DNA of 9,014 nt. It comes from Candidatus Aenigmatarchaeota archaeon (GTDB lineage Archaea > Aenigmatarchaeota > Aenigmatarchaeia > GW2011-AR5). The notes below the pieces were generated by a model. It did no database searches. It saw only the letters and a program-made list of their open reading frames with translations, and was not told the DNA's origin. The first letter of the stretch is position 1. Each line of letters begins with the position of its first letter. A program made the position numbers and the translations under genes. Where the stretch lies: positions 1 to 9,014 of the forward strand of contig JACQIE010000058.1 of the NCBI GenBank assembly GCA_016198645.1. Direction: 5' to 3'. Shown piece after piece: positions 1 to 4,456 of the stretch.

Positions 1-294
1 ATAGAGAATGGTTTAAGAGATACTATTAGGATTGACCTAATTAAATTAGATTATGATCAAGCGGAATTTTCATGCGCATCTCAGACAAATAACCCACAAG
101 TGTCAATCCAACCTTCAGAAAAGAAGATATTTAGATTAGACGGCTGTTCTTTGACATCCTCAGCGTTGCCTGGTAAGTTTTTCATGAAGGGTGAAATAAC
201 TTATGTGAATACGCAGACTTCTGGAGCCACAAAAATGTTTATAGAAGGTAGCCCCATCTTTGTAAATTCGGACAGAACAATGACTATTCCTTGA
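1..294 (+). CDS. 3' end of an unrecognised AT-rich gene, possibly a surface/pilin-like protein
   Basis: The frame is open from the first base of the window and stops at TGA 292-294, giving the last 97 residues of a protein whose start lies upstream. I do not recognise the family. The visible part is rich in Ser, Thr, Asn and beta-prone stretches, has two cysteines (fragment residues 25 and 49) that could pair, and has no charged helical segments or membrane helix. It ends in a Gly-rich, alternating hydrophobic pattern (SGATKMFIEGSPIFV). That style recalls the exported C-terminal beta domains of archaeal pilin-like or cell-surface proteins, but this is impression only. The stretch is about 36% G+C, and all four arginines use AGA or AGG, unlike the CGC-rich housekeeping genes downstream. 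It may therefore be transferred or under different codon selection. An internal GTG at 100 exists but is unlikely to be the start because the frame continues upstream. Confidence 0.5.
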   Translation: MENGLRDTIRIDLIKLDYDQAEFSCASQTNNPQVSIQPSEKKIFRLDGCSLTSSALPGKFFMKGEITYVNTQTSGATKMFIEGSPIFVNSDRTMTIP

Positions 295-441
295 CTTTTT
301 CAACTTCCCTAGAATACAGTTTCATTACGATACTGTGAAATCTCCATTCCCACTCCAGGATTAACAGGTTCTACAAATTCTCTATTGAGCAACTGTCTTA
401 ATCTTATGATAATTAAGATAGACCTAGTGATATCCCGTCCA
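295..441. other. AT-rich gap between convergent genes, with a weak hairpin
   Basis: No open frame here looks coding. The gap lies between the 3' end of the partial plus-strand gene and the 3' end of the minus-strand small gene. A T5 run at 296-300 directly follows the first gene's stop and could serve as an archaeal U-tract terminator. An AT-only-stem inverted repeat (TCTTAAT 396-402 with ATTAAGA 412-418, 9-nt loop) could mark the 3' end of either gene, but it would be thermally weak. Confidence 0.35.
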
Positions 442-651
442 TCATATCATCCCAATCTTCCTCAAATACTCCCGCGCTCTTTGTTCAAAGTCGTCCCCGT
501 CTCCGAGCATGGAACGGAAAACTTGGCGGCTGCTCTCAAGCTGGCTCTCTATGAGCATCCTTTGCTGTTCAAAAATAGACGGGTCGCTCTTGAGCCGCTC
601 GGCATAGAGTTCAACGTAGTCCAGCCGCGTCTTCGGCACTTTGCGTTTCAT
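442..651 (-). CDS. 69-aa small conserved-looking protein, function unknown
   Basis: This minus-strand ORF reads from ATG (651-649) to TGA (444-442). The product is basic and almost entirely helical. It starts MKRKVPKTRLDYVELYAERL, has a Gln/Arg/Glu-rich centre with QQRMLIESQLESSRQVF, and ends with AREYLRKIGMI. The pattern of conserved-type residues resembles small uncharacterised archaeal proteins I have seen, but I cannot name a family. It is chosen over the overlapping plus-strand frame (385-693) for three reasons. It has a clear upstream BRE/TATA. It has a GGAG starting 12 nt before the ATG (663-660), the same register as the Shine-Dalgarno of the last gene in the window. Its codon use also resembles the neighbouring housekeeping genes. 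It is divergent from the 770-1762 gene and convergent with the partial gene. No signal peptide, membrane helix or Cys/His metal site is visible. Confidence 0.72.
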   Translation of the reverse strand: MKRKVPKTRLDYVELYAERLKSDPSIFEQQRMLIESQLESSRQVFRSMLGDGDDFEQRAREYLRKIGMI

Positions 652-688
652 GATTTTGACTCCAATATCCGATATTCTTTCAAATTGG

Positions 689-701
689 TATAAACGTTTC
701 C
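689..701 (-). promoter_or_regulatory. BRE/TATA promoter of the 69-aa gene
   Basis: Read on the minus strand, the sequence is GGAAACGTTTATA: a purine/A-rich BRE-like block (701-695) followed by TTTATA (694-689). This is a textbook archaeal arrangement. Transcription would begin about 25 nt further on, near 664, giving a leader of roughly 13 nt before the ATG at 651. That leader would just contain the GGAG ribosome-binding motif. Confidence 0.6.
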
Positions 702-723
702 CGCCCCCATTAGCATACTGGGC

Positions 724-739
724 GCAGTGGATTTTTAAG
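724..739 (+). promoter_or_regulatory. TATA-like promoter element, one copy of a repeated 16-mer
   Basis: GCAGTGGATTTTTAAG contains an A/T-rich TATA-like core (ATTTTTAA, 731-738) preceded by a GTGGA block. The core lies about 35 nt before the ATG at 770, which fits a transcript with a very short leader. No Shine-Dalgarno precedes that ATG. The same 16 bases occur in inverted orientation at 3715-3730. Confidence 0.45.
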
Positions 740-769
740 GATTTCCTGCGGTATCATATCTGAAGTTAC

Positions 770-1762
770 ATGGCAGTTTTTTCGAATGTCGACATTGACG
801 AAGCGCTACGGAATGGAACCATAACAATAGAAGGTTCTAACGGCGTAACACGCCACAATTCCCGCGATATCTATCCGGAAGGCGACGTATGGGAAGTCAC
901 GGGCCCTGAATATAATGACATAATGGAAATACACAGAAGGCTCGGCGCGCGAGGGGTGGACGTGAATTATCATCTTCCCGACGTCCCGAGAAGAAGCAGG
1001 CGTTTGCATCACGGCGATTTGGCTGCCAATAAAGTATATGTGATGGAATCTCCGACGATAACTACGGCGGAAGGAATAAAGGTCAGGCTGGTCCCGAGAA
1101 GCACTGCCGCGAGAAATGCCGTTCATGCGTTCAGCCCCGTCAACAATCAATGGATAGCAGTGGTTACGTACGGGCACGCGGAACTGGACAGAAAAAGCAT
1201 AACCCAGGCTGTCTTCTACGATAAAGGGACGAAATCGCTCACGGCGGAAGAAACGAGAGACGCTATTGATAGAGGCGGATTATTCTTCTCCCGGCCCCAT
1301 GTGCTCCAGTTCGGCGAGGGGTATGGTTACGTTCCCCTGCATTTTTCCAAGGTACTGGATGCATACAGCGGCGGTGTTCTGAAAAACGGCGGGGCAGAAC
1401 GCGCGTTCAGGCGGGGAAAGAGAACTTCAATCTTTGATTTTCGTTTGGGGATGACGGAAGAGGAAATCGGCGCAGGACCTTCATACGTTATGTGGATGAC
1501 TTCCGATGAAGGATACATACACCCGAATGCGCCATTGATAAACGCAACGGTATCGCCCAACCGGCATACGCTGGAAGTTCTTCTGTCGCCGGAGGAAGCC
1601 GGCAGAATAATGAACGGAAAGAAGCCGCGTTATGCGTGCTCCGTGAGGGCGTATCCGCTGAAGACGCCCACCACCATGGATTACGCGCAAACAGGGCGGT
1701 ACAACAATCAGGCAGAGCCCGTGGCAAGCAGATTTCCAGCCGACGCAGCGAAAGCATATTAA
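770..1762 (+). CDS. dCTP deaminase/dUTPase-superfamily-like protein with a large insertion (tentative)
   Basis: The product is 330 residues with no signal peptide or membrane segment. I place it tentatively near dCTP deaminase, which makes dUTP from dCTP in thymidylate synthesis, from motifs in the expected order. The N-terminus reads DIDEALRNGTITIE (8-21), like the family's first helix. PRSTAAR (109-115) resembles the nucleotide-binding RSSLAR motif. GYIHPNA (248-254) plus HTLEV (266-270) resemble the family's GxIDPGxxG...LE segment, making E269 the candidate catalytic glutamate. RYNNQAEPVASRF (310-322) resembles the C-terminal YxGQxGPxxSR segment. About 130 residues separate the second and third motifs, where ordinary enzymes have under 20, so this would be an inserted or duplicated architecture. 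An alternative glutamate, E138, sits at the E. coli spacing from S111 and R115 but in a poor context. Arginine codons are 16 of 28 AGA/AGG, unlike proS. The start has no Shine-Dalgarno and is probably near-leaderless. It is co-directional with proS, 22 nt away. Confidence 0.5.
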   Translation: MAVFSNVDIDEALRNGTITIEGSNGVTRHNSRDIYPEGDVWEVTGPEYNDIMEIHRRLGARGVDVNYHLPDVPRRSRRLHHGDLAANKVYVMESPTITTAEGIKVRLVPRSTAARNAVHAFSPVNNQWIAVVTYGHAELDRKSITQAVFYDKGTKSLTAEETRDAIDRGGLFFSRPHVLQFGEGYGYVPLHFSKVLDAYSGGVLKNGGAERAFRRGKRTSIFDFRLGMTEEEIGAGPSYVMWMTSDEGYIHPNAPLINATVSPNRHTLEVLLSPEEAGRIMNGKKPRYACSVRAYPLKTPTTMDYAQTGRYNNQAEPVASRFPADAAKAY

Positions 1763-1775
1763 GATAAGGCACAAA

Positions 1776-1780
1776 GTGAT
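1776..1780 (+). promoter_or_regulatory. Ribosome-binding site that sets the proS start
   Basis: GTGAT is complementary to the 3' end of archaeal 16S rRNA and ends 4 nt before ATG 1785. The same motif and spacing precede rpoP and the UPF0147 gene. The GTG at 1776 could be read as a start codon, but it is better explained as part of this site. Confidence 0.6.
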
Positions 1781-1784
1781 AATC

Positions 1785-3203
1785 ATGTCAGAAGAGTTGG
1801 GCATAACCGTGAAGCGGAGCGAAGATTTTTCACGTTGGTATCTCGAAGTCGTCCGAAAGGGCGGCTTCATTGACCAGCGTTCGCCTATCAAGGGATGCGA
1901 CGTCATAACCCCGTGGGGCTACGCGGTTTGGGAAATAATGCAGCGCGAGTTCGATGCCATGATAAAGGAGAAGGGCGTGCAGAACGCTTATTTCCCGTTG
2001 TTCATCCCGGAAAGCCTCATCAAGAAAGAAGAAGAGCACTTCGCCGGCTTTAAAGCCGAAGCCGTCGTTGCGACGCGCGCCGGCGATGAAGAGTTCAGCG
2101 ACCCGCTCGTCGTTCGCCCGACATCGGAAATGATAATGTATTACATGTACAAATTATGGATTCGCTCTTATCAGGATCTGCCCGTGAAGATAAACCAGTG
2201 GAACAACATCGTGCGCTGGGACACGAAAGTGACGAAGCCTTTCATCCGCAGCCGCGAGTTTCTGTGGCAGGAAGGGCACACAGCTCACGCAACGAAAGAC
2301 GATGCAGAAAAATTTTTGAGCGGCATGATAGAATCATACTCGAAAATGTACGAGCTTTTCGCCACGGAGCCGCTGAAGCTTGTGCGCCCGAAGCACGACA
2401 CGTTTCCCGGGGCGGGCTATACGGTTGTCTTTGACACGCTTATGCAGGACGGCAAAGTCGTGCAGGGCCCGGGTTCCCACTTCCTCGGCCAGAAATTCTC
2501 GAAAGCGATGGATATTTCATTCACGGACGAGCAGCAGAAAAAGCAGCACGTCTGGCAGACCTGCTGGGGAATGACCACAAGGCAGATAGGCATGTTGATA
2601 ATGCACCATGGCGACGACCACGGAGCAGTTTTGCCGCCTGCCATTGCACCCGTGCAGGTCGTGATAATCCCGATACTGTTTAAAGGAAAAGAGGAGCCCG
2701 TGCTTGCGAGAGCCCGCGAAGCCGCGAAGAAAATAAAAGCGCGTTGCTTCGTGGATGAACGCAGCCACTCCGCCGGATACAAGTTCAGCGAATGGGAGCT
2801 GAAGGGCGTGCCCTTGCGTATAGAAATCGGCCCGAAGGACGTGGAAGCCGGGCACGTTGTCGCGGTTCGCCGCGACACGGGTGAAAAAATTATAGTGAAA
2901 GAGCTGTCAGAGATTCCGAAAATCCTTGACGCCGTTCAAAAATCCATGCTTGAAAAATCACGCGCTTTTCTTAAAGATAACGTGCGCGACGCTTCCACAA
3001 AGGAAGAAGCGAAGAAAGCGCTGCTGCGAGGCGGCTTCGTCCGCGTCCAGTGGTGCGGCTCGCAGGACTGCGACCGCGCATTCAAGAGCGAAACGGGCGG
3101 CGAAATACGCGGCACTGCGCTCCGCGAGGAAAAGCCGTCGGGCAAGTGCTTCTGCTGCTCTTCTGTTTCTAAGCACGTGGCTTATGTGGCGAAGGCTTAC
3201 TAG
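1785..3203 (+). CDS. proS: Prolyl-tRNA synthetase, archaeal/eukaryal type
   Basis: This cytosolic class II aminoacyl-tRNA synthetase charges tRNA-Pro with proline using ATP. It has 472 residues from ATG 1785, the usual length for the archaeal form. In order, it has the N-terminal SEDFSRWYLEVV segment; motif 2 elements RPTSE (111-115) and RSREFLWQEGHT (155-166); a motif 3 region with GMTTRQIG (262-269) and HGDDHG (275-280); the anticodon-binding domain from about 288 (APVQVVIIPI); and the C-terminal zinc-binding domain with cysteines 424, 429, 455, 457 and 458. The protein ends in Tyr, as this type does. The bacterial-type editing insertion between motifs 2 and 3 is absent, as expected. A GTG nine bases upstream is in frame, but it forms the Shine-Dalgarno of the ATG start. 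The gene follows the dCTP-deaminase-like gene by 22 nt and probably shares its transcript. Arginine codons are mostly CGC, with only about 2 AGA/AGG. Confidence 0.97.
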   Translation: MSEELGITVKRSEDFSRWYLEVVRKGGFIDQRSPIKGCDVITPWGYAVWEIMQREFDAMIKEKGVQNAYFPLFIPESLIKKEEEHFAGFKAEAVVATRAGDEEFSDPLVVRPTSEMIMYYMYKLWIRSYQDLPVKINQWNNIVRWDTKVTKPFIRSREFLWQEGHTAHATKDDAEKFLSGMIESYSKMYELFATEPLKLVRPKHDTFPGAGYTVVFDTLMQDGKVVQGPGSHFLGQKFSKAMDISFTDEQQKKQHVWQTCWGMTTRQIGMLIMHHGDDHGAVLPPAIAPVQVVIIPILFKGKEEPVLARAREAAKKIKARCFVDERSHSAGYKFSEWELKGVPLRIEIGPKDVEAGHVVAVRRDTGEKIIVKELSEIPKILDAVQKSMLEKSRAFLKDNVRDASTKEEAKKALLRGGFVRVQWCGSQDCDRAFKSETGGEIRGTALREEKPSGKCFCCSSVSKHVAYVAKAY

Positions 3204-3259
3204 TAGTGAAGACTCATTGATAGTCCCAATTAAGACATGTCGCAAGTTGCTTCATGTTT

Positions 3260-3268
3260 TCTCCTGCC
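3260..3268. repeat. Left copy of probable target-site duplication
   Basis: TCTCCTGCC directly precedes the left inverted repeat at 3269. It matches TCTCCTGCT at 3424-3432 in 8 of 9 positions. The pair flanks the fold-back element exactly at both ends, as a transposition target duplication does. Confidence 0.55.
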
Positions 3269-3423
3269 GGCTTTGCACAAAAAGTCGTGGGCATCTGCTG
3301 ACCGAAGCGCGAAGCGCTTCAAACAGTTTCATGCCCACCAACGCGTCAGGATATTGGCGCGATGCAGACAGACGCCGAAGGCGTCATTCACCGTGCCAAT
3401 ATCCTAACTTTTTGTGCAAAGCC
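3269..3423. mobile_element. 155-bp MITE-like fold-back element with 17-bp perfect terminal inverted repeats
   Basis: The ends are GGCTTTGCACAAAAAGT (3269-3285) and its exact reverse complement (3407-3423). Inside are two further nested palindromes. Arm A pairs 3287-3294 with 3331-3338 and is capped by a 7-bp hairpin with a GAA loop (3304-3310 with 3314-3320). Arm B pairs 3348-3358 with 3395-3405, extendable to 14 pairs with one G-T wobble, and is capped by GACGCC-GAA-GGCGTC (3371-3385). The whole folds into a compact three-way junction. Near-perfect 9-bp direct repeats flank it (3260-3268, 3424-3432). No transposase or plausible ORF lies inside, so it would be non-autonomous. It sits between proS and the promoter of the next small gene. 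A structured RNA is the main alternative. I cannot assign an insertion-sequence family. Confidence 0.65.
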
Positions 3424-3432
3424 TCTCCTGCT
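3424..3432. repeat. Right copy of probable target-site duplication
   Basis: TCTCCTGCT directly follows the right inverted repeat. It differs from the left copy (3260-3268) only in the last base. It abuts the A-rich block that forms the BRE of the following gene. Confidence 0.55.
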
Positions 3433-3447
3433 AAAAATCATTTTATT
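3433..3447 (+). promoter_or_regulatory. Candidate TATA promoter of the 80-aa ORF
   Basis: An A-rich block (AAAAATCA, 3433-3440) precedes TTTTATT (3441-3447). The centre of the TATA-like stretch is about 25 nt before the ATG at 3469. Transcription could therefore start at or next to the start codon, giving a leaderless message. There is no Shine-Dalgarno before that ATG, which agrees. Confidence 0.45.
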
Positions 3448-3468
3448 CCACGGAATCAATAATTAACG

Positions 3469-3711
3469 ATGGAAGAAAGCGAAGTTCGCAGCCTGCGCAG
3501 CCTTTTCGGCGGCGAGCGGAAAAACAGCGTCACCGGGCTTTTGCGCGGCAAGTGCGAGCACCTGTCGGGCATCGAGTGCAACGTGGGCGGATTCGGCTCT
3601 CTGTCGTGCTTGGAAGAGAGCTACCATTGCGAATGCCCTTTCAAGGCGCGCCATACGTTGCATCAGCGCCTCAAGAATCTCGTCAACGTCGCAGACGCCC
3701 TCAATGTGTAA
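3469..3711 (+). CDS. 80-aa Cys/His/Ser/Gly-rich small protein, unknown; strand not certain
   Basis: The ORF runs from ATG 3469 to TAA 3709-3711. I do not recognise the family. The product has 5 Cys (29, 37, 47, 54, 56) and several His (31, 53, 62, 65), so a metal-binding fold is possible. Third-position G+C is about 78%, all six arginine codons are CGN, and a TATA-like box stands at leaderless distance. The caution is that Cys, Ser, Gly and Arg come mostly from TGC, AGC, GGC and CGC, which are the reverse of Ala codons. The opposite strand is open in the same codon register and would give a 66-aa Ala-rich helical protein from ATG 3663 to stop at 3463. Its upstream frame extends further without a usual start codon. 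I prefer the plus strand because the minus reading would need about 78% G+C at first codon positions. A strong hairpin follows the plus-strand stop. Confidence 0.5.
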   Translation: MEESEVRSLRSLFGGERKNSVTGLLRGKCEHLSGIECNVGGFGSLSCLEESYHCECPFKARHTLHQRLKNLVNVADALNV

Positions 3712-3714
3712 AGA

Positions 3715-3730
3715 CTTAAAAATCCACTGC
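3715..3730 (-). repeat. Inverted copy of the 16-mer found at 724-739
   Basis: The minus strand here reads GCAGTGGATTTTTAAG, identical over 16 bases to the promoter element before the 770 gene. Its first 11 bases recur at 3737-3747 on the plus strand, forming the stem of the hairpin at 3720-3747. Read as a promoter it would fire leftward across the 80-aa ORF. Confidence 0.6.
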
Positions 3731-3747
3731 TTCTGAGCAGTGGATTT
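3720..3747 (+). terminator. Perfect 11-bp stem hairpin after the 80-aa ORF
   Basis: AAATCCACTGC (3720-3730) pairs exactly with GCAGTGGATTT (3737-3747) around a 6-nt loop, TTCTGA. It lies 8 nt after the stop at 3711 and about 85 nt before the psmB ATG. It could terminate or protect the upstream transcript, although archaeal termination depends mainly on U-tracts and only TTT follows. A protein-binding operator is the alternative. Confidence 0.45.
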
Positions 3748-3749
3748 GC

Positions 3750-3774
3750 ATATCGAATCTCTGGAATTCGATAT
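3750..3774. promoter_or_regulatory. 9-bp palindrome touching the psmB TATA box (operator candidate)
   Basis: ATATCGAAT (3750-3758) pairs exactly with ATTCGATAT (3766-3774) around 7 nt. The right arm runs into the TATA box of the proteasome operon. A dimeric regulator bound here would block TBP/TFB access. No regulator gene is visible in the window apart from the helix-turn-helix inside the intein, which I do not link to it. Confidence 0.45.
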
Positions 3775-3781
3775 TTAAATA
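3774..3781 (+). promoter_or_regulatory. TATA box of the psmB operon
   Basis: TTTAAATA matches the archaeal TATA consensus. The expected transcription start is about 25 nt downstream, near 3800-3803. That leaves a leader of about 30 nt containing the GGTGA ribosome-binding site at 3822-3826. No later TATA of this quality precedes the operon genes, so this probably drives all six. Confidence 0.6.
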
Positions 3782-3821
3782 CTTAATCGCGGAATTAGTT
3801 GCATAACCATTCTTCTCTTAC

Positions 3822-3826
3822 GGTGA
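3822..3826 (+). promoter_or_regulatory. Shine-Dalgarno of psmB, fixes the ATG start
   Basis: GGTGA ends 5 nt before ATG 3832. The frame is open back to a TTG at 3799, but only the ATG has this site and gives the short propeptide expected of archaeal beta subunits. Confidence 0.7.
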
Positions 3827-3831
3827 AAAAA

Positions 3832-4431
3832 ATGGAAAACCAACAAAAAACGGGCACGACAACTCTGGGCATGGTATGCAAGGACTGCGTCATCGTTGCA
3901 GCCGAGAGCAAGGTCACGATGGGTTATCTTATCACGTCAAAGGAATTCCCGAAAGTCTACCAGATAGACGACAGGATGGCAATGACGATTTCTGGCGGCG
4001 TGGGTGACGCGCAGAGCATAATCCGCGTCCTTAAGGCGGAGATAAACATATACAAGCTCACGCGCAACGCCGAGATGACGGTGCGCGGAGTCGCTACGCT
4101 TCTCGCCAATATCCAGCAGAACGCCCGGTATTATCCGTTCATGCTTTTCCCTATAATAGCAGGCGTTGACAAGGACGGCATGCACGTCACGAGCGTGGAC
4201 GCGGCCGGCGGGATAGAAGACGACGCCTACACTTCCACAGGGTCGGGCTCGCCGTTTGCTTATGGCGTGCTGGAAGACAGCTATCGGAAAGATTTGGCAA
4301 GGGAAGAAGGCATTGCGCTGGCAATCAGGGCAATTAAGGCGGCCAAGGAGAGGGACGCGGCATCCGGCGGAAAGTATATAACGCTTGCCGTGATAGACAA
4401 AAACGGCATCGAAATGATTACAAAGGAATAA
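3832..4431 (+). CDS. psmB: Proteasome beta subunit (20S core, N-terminal nucleophile hydrolase)
   Basis: The product is 199 residues and forms the inner catalytic rings of the archaeal 20S proteasome, which degrades proteins unfolded by an AAA+ cap such as PAN. An 8-residue propeptide (MENQQKTG) precedes TTTLG, so autocleavage between Gly8 and Thr9 exposes the catalytic threonine. Counting from that Thr1, Glu17 and Lys33 are present, completing the usual active-site set. The GSGSPFAYGVLE segment (TGSGS) and the SGG after ERDAA also match the family, as do VGDAQ and DAAGG. ATG 3832 is chosen over the in-frame TTG at 3799. It is the first gene of the operon and lies 25 nt before aCPSF1, a pairing also known in euryarchaea. 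The alpha subunit gene is not in the window. Nothing essential is missing. Confidence 0.96.
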   Translation: MENQQKTGTTTLGMVCKDCVIVAAESKVTMGYLITSKEFPKVYQIDDRMAMTISGGVGDAQSIIRVLKAEINIYKLTRNAEMTVRGVATLLANIQQNARYYPFMLFPIIAGVDKDGMHVTSVDAAGGIEDDAYTSTGSGSPFAYGVLEDSYRKDLAREEGIALAIRAIKAAKERDAASGGKYITLAVIDKNGIEMITKE

Positions 4432-4456
4432 GCTTACCTGATTTTGGGAATTCATA

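Noticed and set aside
385..693. 102-aa plus-strand frame opposite the 69-aa gene
   Set aside because: It lacks a promoter or ribosome-binding site, crosses the composition break, and covers the BRE/TATA of the better-supported minus-strand gene.
1481..1906. 141-aa minus-strand frame across the 770-1762/proS junction
   Set aside because: It is antisense to two well-supported genes, has irregular composition and no recognisable motif.
1745..3203. Shared C-terminal AKAY in the 770-1762 product and proS, hinting at duplication
   Set aside because: The match is only four residues and differs at nucleotide level; the proS terminal Tyr is family-conserved, so coincidence is enough.
3269..3423. Integron attC site
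   Set aside because: It has the size and fold-back form, but no paired RYYYAAC/GTTRRRY boxes at the ends and no cassette or integrase context.
2926..3462. 178-aa plus-strand frame overlapping the end of proS and the fold-back element
   Set aside because: It overlaps the conserved zinc domain of proS in another frame, is Ser/Arg/Lys-rich without pattern, and crosses the inverted-repeat element; it is a shadow.
3469..3747. RNase P or SRP RNA gene
   Set aside because: GGAAGAAAGC at 3471 faintly recalls the RNase P start, but the matching conserved 3' segment and the SRP helix 8 motif are absent.
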